Assembly: GCA_023334545.1 (NCBI GenBank)
Contig: JAADVB010000249.1
Location: 1-25,529 of the forward strand
DNA: 25,529 nucleotides
DNA from: Salisapilia sapeloensis
Lineage: Eukaryota; Oomycota; Peronosporomycetes; Peronosporales; Salisapiliaceae
Reading direction: 5' to 3'
Part shown: positions 1-11,306 of the stretch, in pieces
Numbering within the stretch: position 1 is the stretch's first letter
Layout of the letters: each line of letters starts with the position of its first letter
Notes under the pieces: generated by a model
The model's input: only the letters and a program-made list of their open reading frames with translations
What the model was told of the DNA's origin: nothing
Database searches by the model: none
Program-made: the position numbers and the translations under genes

Positions 1-77
1 CTGGAGCTCCTCATCTCTTCCCACTGGATGTCAGTGCACGAGGTTTCCATTTCTCTCGAGCCGTCCGAGTCGTACAT
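1..77 (-). CDS. Possible 5' end of a truncated gene at the left edge (strand uncertain)
   Basis: On the minus strand an ATG at 77-75 opens a frame that runs off the window and reads MYDSDGSREMETSCTDIQW and onward. It is hydrophilic and GC-rich at third codon positions, as coding DNA in this window tends to be. A competing reading exists on the plus strand: positions 1-90 form an open frame ending in TAG at 88-90 (tail SYIGFL), which could be the 3' end of a gene entering from the left. The stretch is too short to decide between them, and no family is recognisable. One of the two is probably real, because base composition drops sharply to AT-rich just to the right. Confidence 0.3.
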   Translation of the reverse strand, partial: MYDSDGSREMETSCTDIQWEEMRSS

Positions 78-90
78 TGGCTTCCTTTAG

Positions 91-1723
91 CCTTTCAGAA
101 GCATCTTGGTGACAGGACCTGATTGCTATGCACCGTCCATACCCCTATCAAGATTCTGGACATTGGTGATCGCTACTTAGTCTCAAGAAAGTCGTAACGC
201 AATACACGACAAACGAATCATATTAACAATAGTAAGAATCGACGTAAGCGCCACCTTCCAATATATCACTATTCTACAGCTTATATGCAGAACAACTAAT
301 GATGCTACTGGATTATGCACCTAAGAGTCACCGCCCTTGTTTTACTGTTCATACTTATATGCCATCGATAAAATCTTCGCATTAAAGTGGCGATGCGGAC
401 TCTTGCCAGCCATTATACCAAGGCTGTATCTCATATTCTTTTGCACGTCGGTGAATCGCTACAAAAGCCGAGTGCAAAGACTGTGTTGTCTAACTTGATC
501 GCCTTATAAGGCGTAAACAACCATGGGCTTCTGCAACCATATTCTAGCTCATCAAGGTCTGATAGGCCAGAAAAAGGTATGGCAGTATATGCAGATTGAT
601 CTTTCTGCTCCATACCTTCCATAAGTATGTGGCTTATCTGGTTTTGCATCGAAGTGACGAACGGGAGCGTAGCGAGGCGCTTCATGCTAATAGTTGGCTT
701 GAAGTCAGCACCAGATTTTACGCCTTTTGAAGATACACAGTCAATTTAAAATAAAAGGATGTGACTGTCACACGACAGACGGTGAGCTTTCGGTGCGCAC
801 TCACACAGCATGGTCATGCACTCTTCATGTTCTTCGCATGCGTTCCACGATCGACGACAGAAGTTGAGCTGATACACATGTCTATTTGAGTAAACTTGAA
901 AAATGTGCGTGTCACCGCTTGTAGTATACACCAGCTGACTGATGAATATGGCTTCTTCGAGTCTTGGTGGCGACTCTTGTACACTATAATGCTTCGATGC
1001 TTGATAAGAGTATGCTTCCGATTCCGACAGATTTTTGCTACGTGCACTAGAACATCGGAGTGATACTGATAAGTGGAATGTAACATTAAAACCCACCGAA
1101 CAGATCGTGCGTGCTTCCTTAAATTACTAGTGACTAAAACTTATAAACGATGGACAATGCTAGACTTGCAGTCTAGAAACATTTTTTGTTTGTTTTATGT
1201 CATATGTATCTTTTTCTTGAAGCGTAGGATTGTCAATGTCATCCATGTGCTCTATGGTGACTTCAGGTTATCTTCCAACAGAAACTTTGAACCACGAGTT
1301 TGACATTAAAGATACTTTTCAAACTGAGTACTGATCGATCAAAAGAATGCTTGTTAAAAGTAGAAGCCAAGGTCGTTAATGTCTTTCATTTCGTGTCTCC
1401 TTAAATACAAAGGTAGGAGTGGCAAACACGGAACACTTCTGAGAAGAAAGCTACAGTAGGCATTTTCCGAAGAGAACATCCTAAAGAGCCTATCTAAACA
1501 CAGTACATGCTTCATTCTGCCTTCCTAACACTCTAGCTAATGTAGAAAAGCAAAATGATCTACGACTTCCCGTACCATTTATTAGATCCTAAGTATTAAA
1601 TACTATCCCTATTGTTCAAGACTAGCACTCTCGCCCGACGAAGACGTACCTGCAAGTTAAAGAACACGTACACCTTATACGCGAAAGCTAGATGCATGTT
1701 CACTTTCTCTTAGCTATGATGTG
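91..1723. other. Intergenic stretch, about 1.6 kb, no supported gene
   Basis: This region is AT-richer than the flanking genes. Its open frames are short, several begin only at GTG rather than ATG, and none shows a recognisable motif, signal peptide or exon-like splice pattern. The best ATG frame (minus, 685-431, 84 codons) is about the size expected by chance in this much sequence. I found no tRNA-like fold, tandem repeat or terminal repeat by eye. It may contain old decayed mobile DNA, but nothing seen supports that specifically. The right end would include the 3' UTR of the EF-hand gene on the minus strand. Confidence 0.6.
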
Positions 1724-4339
1724 TTATGATGTTTGCGTCGAGTTATTCCTTCCTCGTTCATTGTTTATCTCTGCTTCCTGTTTCCTAGCTGCCTCTACAC
1801 ACCGATGCGCTATCCGAGCGGAATTAAAACGAGGAGTATGCTTCGCTGACCGTACAGATCGCGCATTGCTCGAATTGGAAAATGTGGACATCCCGCTCGT
1901 AACGCTCATCGTATCTGAACTCTTACTGCTCCGTGCACTCGCCCGGCTCACGCCAGTCTTCAGATCCCCGATACTCTGCTGACGACGAAGCTTCTTCCGT
2001 TCCTGCAAGAATGCAGTATAGAGTTTGCCAGTCAACGTGTTGTCTGTGTATTCGCTTGCCTCGGAGGCATCGTCGTAGCTGTCTTCTGACACTCTGTCTT
2101 CCAACTGTCCTGCCGACCTGGAGGTCGACAGTCGGTTCAATCTAGGACTGGTGATAGCGCAATGCCGCGCCTTCGAACTAGGGGTGGATGGGCACTGCAT
2201 CTTCGTATTGTCTGCAGTATCAACTAGCCTAGAAGTCGAGGGTCTCGCAGAGCTTGGCCTGACAGAAGGTGGATGACTGACGCTCACCTTTGTAATAGCC
2301 TCTGCGACAGAGCCCGACACCGCAATTGGGTCGTTTTCCTTGACCTCGGAGGCAGGAATGAGACCGTTCTTGGTGCCGTGCACGAGATCCAGAATCTTTT
2401 GCTCCCTACGCTTCTTCAGTCGATCTGAATGAGACCAAACATCGCCGTCACCAGTGTAATCCGGCGGCAAGATACGACTACAGAACTCTTGCAAGTCGAT
2501 TTCACCGCTGTTGTCCATGTCGTACCTCTTGAAAAGACCTGTGCACTGAGCTGGAGTCAGTCGAAAGCCAAGTGCCAGCAACCGATCTCGTAAGTTGTCC
2601 ATGGTAATGTGGTTGGTCTTCTTGAATATCTTGTAAGCTTGGCGAAAAACGTCCGACGACTTGGACGTCGACTGCTGGATCTTGTCCCTCAGCCGCCGCT
2701 CAATGTCGTCCAGCGTCCAGTTCTCCATCTCGATATCTGTCATAAACTTATCTGGATTCTGCAGCAGATCCAGTTTCTTCTGATGCTCCACCATGGCGTG
2801 CATCTCGTCTGCGGCAGCGACCCACGTCGCCCCAACGTAGTCTGGCGGGAGAACTCGATGGATAAACTCGGTTAGGTCAATACCACCACTGCCGTCACTG
2901 TCAAAGCGTTGGAACAACTCTTCCGCTTGCGCCGTGTCCAACTCAATGCCGATGCCTTCTAGCGCAGTGCGAAAGTCAGCTGGACTGATGTTGTTCACCT
3001 TTTTGAAGATGCGCAATGCCTGCCGGAAGCAGTCAGTGGATTTCGATGTCCGCTGCTCGATCTTCTCCCGGACCATGCGCTCAATATCGTCCATTGTCCA
3101 CGTACGCTGGACACTCAGTGCTGCCATGTACTTGTTTCGGGCCAGCTCATCAGCCTTTCGAGCTCGATCTTTTTCTGTCGGCCATGCTTCCATGGATGAG
3201 TCGTCCAGCATAACGCCCTGGACGAACTCATTCAAGTGGAGGTCGCCACTCTTGTCAAAGTCGCACAGCTCGAAGAGACCGGACAATTGATCAGAGGACA
3301 GCGTCAAGCCAACCGTGGATACTGCCTTCCGAAGCTCGTCCTGCGTGATACCCGACTGCTTTCCAAACAACTTGTACGCTTGGCGGAAGAAGTCGACACC
3401 TTCTGGCGTCGGCTGCGACAGTCGCGTACGGAGACGCTCGGTTATCTGTGCCATCGTCAGACTTCTCACGACCGGTTCATTCGATTCGTGGGACGCGTAG
3501 GACCGAATGCTCTGGTTGGAAGTTATATTTCCATGTCCAGCACCGGGTCTTCGAATCGCCTTATCAGGTTCGTATTCGAGTATCGTCCGCATGAACTCGG
3601 CGAGGTCGATGACTCCGTTGTGATCTTGGTCACAGTGATGGAAGAGCTGTTCACAAGTAGAAGGTGACAAGTTCATTTCCAATGCTGCCATGCCTCGACT
3701 GAACGCATCAAAGTCGATGCCGTTGGTCTTTGTGAAGAACCGAAAAGATCGACGCAAACGGTCGTTACCCCGTGTGCCTTTCATTTCTAGCTTTTGACCG
3801 ATCGAACGACAAATGTCTTTCAAGGACCGAGCGGGTTGATGACCAGGTAATGTGGCGCTTTCGGTGGGAGTGGGTACGGTCTCTCTTGGTGTCTGTCGAG
3901 CCAACTCTCGAAAGTAGCTCGCTGGTAAAAAGACGCGGTGGGCGAATGTAGCATAGTCAATCTCACCCAAATCCTCCTGGTCGATGCGGCCAAAAAGCTC
4001 TGCGCATACGCTCCGTGTGGTGCGTAGACCTAATCGAATGATACGATGGTGAAAGGCCTCGGGTGTGATCCAGTTGGTCGTAGTGAAAAAGCGAAAGGCT
4101 TGCTGTGTTAAATTATCATGGGGAGAAGCGGATTTGAGCTCCGGATCAACCGTGTGGAAGATCGCGTGTAGCTTTTGCCGAAGTTCATTCATAAGCACTT
4201 GAGCTGTTAGAATCATCGGGGGAGGTTTATATTCGTTTGCATCTCGATACGTGTGTGGTCTTGGTGGCAGTGCTTGAGATCTTCGCCGCCGGTCGGAAAG
4301 CGGCATACGAGCGCTGTGTACCGCCAACTTTTGCCTCAT
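1724..4339 (-). CDS. Large EF-hand calcium-binding protein with five tandem modules (871 aa)
   Basis: This uninterrupted frame starts at an ATG (4339-4337) and ends at TAA. The protein is built from five modules of roughly 110-130 residues. Each has a short helical segment with a pattern like FRQAxKIFKKxNxI followed by one EF-hand loop. Loops 2-5 are canonical 12-residue calcium loops with acidic residues at positions 1 and 3 and Glu at position 12: residues 237-248, 360-371, 480-491 and 607-618. The first loop (120-131) is degenerate, with Thr at position 12. Modules 4 and 5 are most alike and both end in LPPDY. Residues about 680-871 form a Ser/Arg-rich tail that is probably disordered. There is no signal peptide or membrane segment, so it is likely cytosolic, perhaps cytoskeletal or flagellar; that location is inference. 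It is a calcium sensor or buffer of unknown partner. It is divergent from the METTL18 gene across 284 bp. Confidence 0.93.
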   Translation of the reverse strand: MRQKLAVHSARMPLSDRRRRSQALPPRPHTYRDANEYKPPPMILTAQVLMNELRQKLHAIFHTVDPELKSASPHDNLTQQAFRFFTTTNWITPEAFHHRIIRLGLRTTRSVCAELFGRIDQEDLGEIDYATFAHRVFLPASYFRELARQTPRETVPTPTESATLPGHQPARSLKDICRSIGQKLEMKGTRGNDRLRRSFRFFTKTNGIDFDAFSRGMAALEMNLSPSTCEQLFHHCDQDHNGVIDLAEFMRTILEYEPDKAIRRPGAGHGNITSNQSIRSYASHESNEPVVRSLTMAQITERLRTRLSQPTPEGVDFFRQAYKLFGKQSGITQDELRKAVSTVGLTLSSDQLSGLFELCDFDKSGDLHLNEFVQGVMLDDSSMEAWPTEKDRARKADELARNKYMAALSVQRTWTMDDIERMVREKIEQRTSKSTDCFRQALRIFKKVNNISPADFRTALEGIGIELDTAQAEELFQRFDSDGSGGIDLTEFIHRVLPPDYVGATWVAAADEMHAMVEHQKKLDLLQNPDKFMTDIEMENWTLDDIERRLRDKIQQSTSKSSDVFRQAYKIFKKTNHITMDNLRDRLLALGFRLTPAQCTGLFKRYDMDNSGEIDLQEFCSRILPPDYTGDGDVWSHSDRLKKRREQKILDLVHGTKNGLIPASEVKENDPIAVSGSVAEAITKVSVSHPPSVRPSSARPSTSRLVDTADNTKMQCPSTPSSKARHCAITSPRLNRLSTSRSAGQLEDRVSEDSYDDASEASEYTDNTLTGKLYTAFLQERKKLRRQQSIGDLKTGVSRASARSSKSSDTMSVTSGMSTFSNSSNARSVRSAKHTPRFNSARIAHRCVEAARKQEAEINNERGRNNSTQTS

Positions 4340-4623
4340 TAGTTTTCAAATGTGTTTGCTTCTTGATAGAGACCACGGACGAGATGTTACTTTAGAGAGA
4401 GGGTTGCATAAAAAATGGAGGACGAGGGTCCAAATTTGGATTTGCCAGACTTGGATAACAAAAGTGATGCACTCGGCTTCGACTCGCATGGCTAAAAATA
4501 CTCGTGGAGGAGCATAAGACCGTCGTGGAGGACTCGTGGTCACCTGGAAATACAGTTCTTTATGCAATGCCACAAATGTAGCCATCCCTGACGCATTGCG
4601 CACGTCCGGTCACTGGAACCTCC
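4340..4623. promoter_or_regulatory. Divergent promoter between EF-hand and METTL18 genes
   Basis: The 284 bp between two opposing ATG codons must hold both 5' UTRs and both core promoters unless a neighbouring gene is overlapped. No convincing TATA box or oomycete Inr was identified on either side, so the call rests on arrangement alone. Confidence 0.5.
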
Positions 4624-5544
4624 ATGAGCTCCTTTACGTTCAATTTCGCCCTGGATGGCAGCGATGGTGATAGAGCCAATGAGACGAATGCATTCCAGCC
4701 TGTGGTAGCTACAGGCACACCAATGCGCAAAGGCGAGGAGGTGGGAGTTCCGCCAGGGGTCCAGGCGACGCAAGGCGGCTTTATGTCCATCCAGCTTGGA
4801 GATGGCTCGACCATGGATATCGTCGACACTGCTTCAGAACAGTTCCAGCAGAGGACTGGAGAACTAGCACAGATCGTCCAGACGTCGGACATCGAGTCTG
4901 GCGTGTACGAAGGCGGGCTAAAGGTGTGGGAAGCGTCGTTGGATCTGGTACGTTACATGAAGCAGCAAGGAATGGCCATGCCAGAGCATGTGCTGGAGCT
5001 CGGGTGTGGCCATGGTATCCCTGGGATCTACGCACTACGTCAAGGAGCTCGGTCCGTGACATTCTCGGACTACAATCGAGAAGTATTGGAGCTCGCGACG
5101 ATCCCGAACGTGATGCGCAACTCGAGTGACGCACAAGCGTCGTCCTGTAGGTTCTACGCGGGTGACTGGGGAAGCGTGTCTGCTCTCGGCCAGATTCCGC
5201 CTGCAGAGCTGATCTTGACGGCTGAGACAATCTACACGGAGTCCGTGACGCTGGCATGCTATGAGGTGTGTCTGCAGCCATTATTGACTTGCTAGTTTAC
5301 GTGCTGATTAATTTTGTTGATCGTGTAGGCGATCAAGCGCCATCTGCACCAGAGTCCATCTTCCGTTGCGCTCGTGGCAGCCAAGAAGTACTACTTTGGC
5401 ACGGGCGGGAGCGTCCAGCATTTGCTCCAGGTCGTCCAGCAGGACAATATGTTCAGTGCCGAGATCGTCCACGAGACTGCGGACGGCCGATCCAATATCC
5501 GACAGATAGTGTGCCTACGCTACAAGGAAGCTTTCGTGAATTAA
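4624..5544 (+). CDS. METTL18: METTL18/HPM1-type protein-histidine N-methyltransferase (285 aa, two exons)
   Basis: Exons are 4624-5265 and 5329-5544. The 63-bp intron (GTGTGT...GTAG) lies between codons and joins TLACYE to AIKRHL in frame. The protein is a seven-beta-strand SAM-dependent methyltransferase. The family signature SGVYEGGLKVWE is at residues 92-103, SAM motif I LELGCGHG at about 124-131, an acidic FSDYN strand end at 147-151, ILTAETIY at 197-204, and a C-terminal AAKKYYFGTGG segment near 231-241 that is typical of METTL18. Known family members methylate one histidine of ribosomal protein L3 (uL3), which affects ribosome assembly and translation, and act in nucleus and cytosol. 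The same substrate here is inference. The 285 aa length is slightly below the usual size. It is convergent with COQ5, only 35 bp between stop codons. Confidence 0.92.
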
Positions 5545-5579
5545 TTCAGCCTTTCTATTTCTCCTTCTTTCCTAGATGC

Positions 5580-6395
5580 CTACAGCTTGAATCCAGAGTG
5601 CACAGCCACGACGCCGAACGTGTAGTTTGTGTACGATGTCTTGCTGAATCCAGCCGCGTCTAGCATGGCCTGGAACTGTCCTTGCGGAGGGAACTGACGG
5701 ATGCTCTCGACCAAGTACTGGTACGAGTGGCGGTCGTTGGCCACGCGCTGTCCGAGCTCCGGGATTACGTTGAACGAGTACGTGTCGTAGACAGATCGGA
5801 GGAGCGGGTTCTCCACCTGACTGAACTCGAGGCACATGAACCGTCCACCGGGACGAAGGACTCGGTACGCCTCTTCCAGCGCCTTGTCCACATGCGTCAC
5901 GTTTCGAATGCCGAACGCAATCGTGTACACGTCGAACGAGTTGTCCTCGAAAGGAAGACTCTCGGCATTGCCTTCCACCCACGTAAACAGGTCCTTGTCG
6001 ATGGTCGAAGGGACACGCTGCTCGCCGACTTGGAGCATGGAAGAGTTGATGTCGCACACGACGATCTCACTTTCGTCCGTCGCCTGATGCTGTTGCAGAC
6101 GTTCGGCAATGCGAAAGGCAATGTCGCCCGTCCCACCAGCTACATCTAGGGCCTTGAGCGGACCAACCGGGTGGAGTGTATCGACGAACTCGTCTTTCCA
6201 AACACGGTGCATGCCACCGCTCATAAAGTCGTTCATGACGTCATATTGGTCCGCGACCGAGTGGAAGACTTCGGCCACGAGAGGCTGCTTGTCCTGCTCG
6301 TTGACTTGCTTGAAGCCAAAGTGCGTTTTGTCGCTGGTCGATAACGCCCGGCACGTCGGCCGGCGCGCAGATCGGAGGCACGAGCGTCGCAGCAT
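5580..6395 (-). CDS. COQ5: COQ5, mitochondrial ubiquinone-biosynthesis C-methyltransferase (271 aa)
   Basis: COQ5/UbiE performs the single C-methylation in ubiquinone synthesis, on 2-polyprenyl-6-methoxy-1,4-benzoquinol at the matrix face of the inner mitochondrial membrane, within the CoQ synthome. Both UbiE signatures are present: [17 protein letters not shown] at residues 51-67 and [15 protein letters not shown] at 178-192. SAM motif [13 protein letters not shown] is at 83-94. The frame is open further upstream to 6464, but the only start there is GTG, which a nuclear gene would not use. I therefore choose the ATG at 6395-6393. It yields an N-terminus rich in Arg and Ser with no acidic residue before position 22 ([20 protein letters not shown]), as expected of a mitochondrial presequence. 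No intron is apparent. Length is close to yeast and human COQ5 after the shorter presequence. Confidence 0.94.
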   Translation of the reverse strand: MLRRSCLRSARRPTCRALSTSDKTHFGFKQVNEQDKQPLVAEVFHSVADQYDVMNDFMSGGMHRVWKDEFVDTLHPVGPLKALDVAGGTGDIAFRIAERLQQHQATDESEIVVCDINSSMLQVGEQRVPSTIDKDLFTWVEGNAESLPFEDNSFDVYTIAFGIRNVTHVDKALEEAYRVLRPGGRFMCLEFSQVENPLLRSVYDTYSFNVIPELGQRVANDRHSYQYLVESIRQFPPQGQFQAMLDAAGFSKTSYTNYTFGVVAVHSGFKL

Positions 6396-6937
6396 TTCCA
6401 AGGCGAATCGTGCGGTTCTGCTTGTCCCAGGTCCCAGTATACATGCTGCACTCAAGTGAGACACGATGTGTGCTTGAAGCCCTGGCCGGCGCGAGGTCTC
6501 TGCGGGGCATGGAGCACCTTTTTTTTTCTTCCTTGCGTGGCCACGACAGCCGCGCTGCTTTTGTTCTTATCCGAGATTAATGCCCCAGCGCTCGTGTTAC
6601 TAGTTGCAGTTGCCCACGTCTTTTTCGCATGAAAATCGGATCTAGAGCTGTCGTTCGAGTCGAGGGGCAGATCTTTCCTCCTCTAAGCGACACAGAGGCG
6701 AGGTTCGACGGGACGACGCGTCTGATCCTCCTCCGCGATTGGACGGCACTAGAGCCGCGTTTTGCCCTACATCCTCGGACCATCAATGTGCGCATGCGCG
6801 TTACTTTCTACACAACCCTACGAAGGACGAACCGACTCTCTGCCGCCGTGCTAAAGTGCCAAGCGGTCTCAAGAGCTCATTCCAAAATCTTCCAGCAAAC
6901 CACCAAGCTACTTTCCCAACTACCTCCAACAATCAAC
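6396..6937. promoter_or_regulatory. Divergent intergenic region between COQ5 and the secreted-protein gene
   Basis: This stretch holds the promoters of two opposing genes. The right part contains the Inr-like element described separately. A short T-run is at about 6518-6527. The frame of the secreted protein is open back to an ATG at 6629, but the product lacks any signal peptide and would bury the real one, so I read 6629-6937 as promoter and 5' UTR. No recognisable element was found for the COQ5 side. Confidence 0.5.
6875..6893 (+). promoter_or_regulatory. Oomycete Inr-like core promoter of the secreted-protein gene
   Basis: GCTCATTCCAAAATCTTCC closely matches the oomycete initiator consensus (GCTCATTYYNCAWTTT), differing at two positions in its 3' half. 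It sits about 60 bp upstream of the ATG at 6938, the usual distance. Transcription would begin within or just after TCATT, which excludes the earlier in-frame ATG at 6629 and decides the start of the gene downstream. Confidence 0.65.
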
Positions 6938-7327
6938 ATGCAGGTCTTCGCCCTTCTCGCTGCCTTTGCCTTCGCCGCCGTTAACGCCCAGGACGCTACA
7001 TCCACCGCTGCCTCCACGGCCAGCGCGGCCGAATCCGCTGCTGCCTCCACGGCCAGCGCGGCCGAATCTGCTGCTGCCTCCACGGCCACCGACGCCGCTT
7101 CCGCCACCGAATCTGCTGCTGGCTCTATGGAAGAGACCATGGAGTCGATGGCCTCTGAGGCCGGCTCCACGATGGACTCCATGATGGGCTCTGCGAGCGG
7201 CATGGACTCGGAAGCCGCTGGCTCTGAATCTGGCTCGGTCATTGGCTCTGCCTCGGACTCTGCTGTGTCTGCCACCGCCTCCGCCGCCGTCACGGTCACC
7301 GCCGCCGTCGCCGCCTACTTCTTGTAA
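6938..7327 (+). CDS. Small secreted Ala/Ser-rich protein, probably GPI-anchored (129 aa)
   Basis: The ATG at 6938 gives a classic signal peptide (MQVFALLAAFAFAAVNA, cleavage likely before QDATST). The mature part is almost entirely Ala, Ser, Thr, Glu, Gly and Met, acidic, with no Cys. It includes two near-identical copies of ASTASAAESAA and a third diverged copy, then a Met/Ser/Glu-rich stretch (residues about 62-90). The last 21 residues (AVSATASAAVTVTAAVAAYFL) are hydrophobic with no charged tail, the form of a GPI-anchor addition signal, preceded by small residues that could serve as omega site. The likely role is a heavily O-glycosylated wall or surface protein, mucin-like; this is inference from composition. 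No RXLR, CRN or elicitin motif is present. Unrelated low-complexity secreted proteins could look the same. Confidence 0.85.
   Translation: MQVFALLAAFAFAAVNAQDATSTAASTASAAESAAASTASAAESAAASTATDAASATESAAGSMEETMESMASEAGSTMDSMMGSASGMDSEAAGSESGSVIGSASDSAVSATASAAVTVTAAVAAYFL
7010..7075 (+). repeat. Two tandem 33-bp repeats inside the secreted-protein gene
   Basis: Unit 1 (7010-7042) and unit 2 (7043-7075) begin GCCTCCACGGCCAGCGCGGC and differ by one base, a synonymous C/T. A third, diverged and interrupted copy follows at about 7076-7120. Each unit encodes 11 residues, so copy-number change keeps the frame. The near identity indicates recent duplication by slippage or unequal exchange. Confidence 0.9.
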
Positions 7328-8085
7328 GAAGTACGTTTTCATTGACGCCTCGATAGACCAAGCAGGATCGAATGCTTTTGTGACGCGCGTTTGACTTTGT
7401 TTCTACTTTCTTCGGACTCTGGCGCGACAATGCACTTCTTGAAATGTACCGACGCACTCAGAATTTTGAAATCCATTTCTTTTGAAGTTTTACTTTTGTT
7501 GTTGAGTACGCGTGGTCTGTCTACTGGTCCATAATTTGATGAGAAAGGATTCGCATACGGATTTGTTCTTTTTTCTCGTTGATATCTCATCTCTAATGGT
7601 GGAACCCGACTGACATATCTTCAGAAATACGAGTAATGTGGCCATCAAATACTTGTCAGGTAGAAGATGTAGGTGACAAGCGTAGTGACTGGATGTCAGC
7701 CTTGTCAGGACCACTTAACGTGACGGGAAGAGTGGAAGCCTCCTTGACATCCTCGCTCCGTATCTTGCGTTTTTCTAGATTAGCATTGCATTTAGTTTTC
7801 CTGTCTAATCTGCGTCTTCCGATAATTTTCTACTTGAAGATGGAAATCCGAGGAAAAGTAGATGATGGAGTCCTAGTGCCAGGTCCCTCTAACAAGTACT
7901 AGATATCTCCGATCGACTTGCAAACCATCGGTCAAAAACCTTCACATGCACTTGTTCAAGTCGCATCGTAATGCCGCGATATAAAAAAGCTGTCGATTGC
8001 ACAAACAGATTGCATACAAATCGCAAGAGAGGTGCTTGGGGCTATCGTAAGTCGGTCCTTTCACGTTCAAATCTTTTTTACCACC
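7328..8085. other. Intergenic region, about 760 bp, with a possible TATA-like element
   Basis: This holds the 3' UTR of the secreted-protein gene and the promoter and 5' UTR of the GDH-family gene. The only element seen is an A/T-rich TATAAAAAA at 7980-7988, about 100 bp upstream of the GDH ATG. An 88-codon ATG frame at 7636-7902 shows no motif and is chance-sized. Confidence 0.45.
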
Positions 8086-9977
<1,892 letters not shown>

Positions 9978-11306
9978 ATTTGAAAAGAATCAGCGGGTAC
10001 GAGATTCGTTTCAGCCTCGACGACGCCTCTTTCATTGTCTCGGAATATCACAAAGCAGTTCTTACTTTTTCCAGCTTTTTTGTCTGGCTTGTTGTACATT
10101 GATCCATTACTTTTCGTAAGGAAGAGACCATGGAGGTGAGCAAGGAGCAAAATTGAATGCAAAGGACGCAAACTTCTGATATCTCGAGACATGGGACTGT
10201 CTGTCATGGCCAGAGTAATTAAAGCGAGATGACCGGCTGCCTTCCTTTTGCTATCTTGCATTTTGTGTCAAGTCTAAAGTAGTTGGACATGCGAACGAGG
10301 CGGGAAAGACATATCTCGAGCGTTATGACTTTGTTCATCAGTAAGATGTTGATGTCTCCTAGGTGGACGCTACACGACATGAGATTTTTGGAAAAATTAG
10401 ACTGCCGAGGAAGTGACACCAGAGGCGATTTAGATATTCTTTTGCTCGCCTTTTGAAGTGTTGAATAGCTCCAAGGTTCCACTCTAATCTTGCTTCATTA
10501 TATATTAGTGTATTTAGCACTTGTGAACTAATGAGACGGCGACATGATCGTCAATATGGATAGATGTACGTTTCTGCTGCCCTCACTGTCCCCAAGTTTC
10601 CATGAGGTAAGATACGCGCGCATTTTTCTCGCTTTTAGCTCTGCAATCTCTAGCTAAACAATTGTCGACATCAGGCATGTAAATCCAAGTAAAATAAATG
10701 CCAGTTTTTTGGATTTCAATATCAAAATGATTGCGATGGCATGTACTGCGACATATGAAACATATCTGCTGTCAGAGCACAAGGACTGTTGAGCCTCATC
10801 ACGTGCATGCTAGTTTGGAAATCGAGCGACGTATATGAATAGGTAAGTAGAGTAATAACCCAGCGGACCGTAGTTTAGCACATAGATGAATAACCTGACA
10901 GGCATAAAGACTCAAGTACGCAATATCATTTACTCGTGCATAGCGCGTTGACGAAGAAAATGACTTCAGCGACTGCAGACCATCACAAGGACCATCGGAA
11001 AAGTGCCTTGTCGCTAGTGGAGTGCAGACCAAATTCCAAGTGGCCCTTAGCATATACCGACGAGGCAAACTATATCGGATAAAGATATTCAAGAGGATTG
11101 GCATTGAAGAGCACATACACCGTGAAGCGGCGCACGAGAGGACAACTGATATTGTATCCACATGTTTAACTTGCATTGCAGAAATAGACATTTCTTCTAC
11201 AATATGGCTACTGAAATGTATACCCGATCGGAGAGGAACGGTCGCAAGCACTCGATACAAGTCCGACTCTCGGCTGCATTTCCACTAAGACCCAGTTGAC
11301 CTCGAG
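9978..11306. other. Intergenic region, about 1.3 kb, no supported gene
   Basis: This lies between the GDH-family and PDZ genes, both on the plus strand, so it contains a 3' UTR and a promoter. The longest frame (minus, 11260-10799) opens only at TTG and has no motif. A CATTTCCACT stretch about 30 bp upstream of the PDZ ATG resembles part of the oomycete Inr, but the match is too weak to call. No RNA gene or repeat was noticed. Confidence 0.55.

Noticed and set aside
431-685. 84-codon ATG frame on the minus strand
   Set aside because: No motif, signal peptide or recognisable family. A frame of this length is expected about once by chance in this much noncoding sequence.
746-1303. Overlapping short frames on both strands
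   Set aside because: The main ones start at GTG, overlap each other on opposite strands and show no protein-like features.
4624-6395. METTL18 and COQ5 as a methyltransferase gene cluster
   Set aside because: Both are SAM-dependent but belong to unrelated pathways (protein histidine methylation, ubiquinone synthesis); adjacency is probably coincidental.
6396-6464. N-terminal extension of COQ5 by 23 residues
   Set aside because: The only upstream initiator is GTG, not ATG. The ATG at 6395 gives a proper mitochondrial presequence.
6877-7342. Antisense 140-codon frames across the secreted-protein gene
   Set aside because: They are by-products of the Ala/Ser codon composition; the sense frame has signal peptide, promoter and GPI-like tail.
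7636-7902. 88-codon plus-strand ATG frame
   Set aside because: No domain or signal, AT-rich intergenic context, chance-sized.
10799-11260. 153-codon minus-strand frame in the GDH-PDZ gap
   Set aside because: It opens at TTG, shows no motif and has unconvincing composition.
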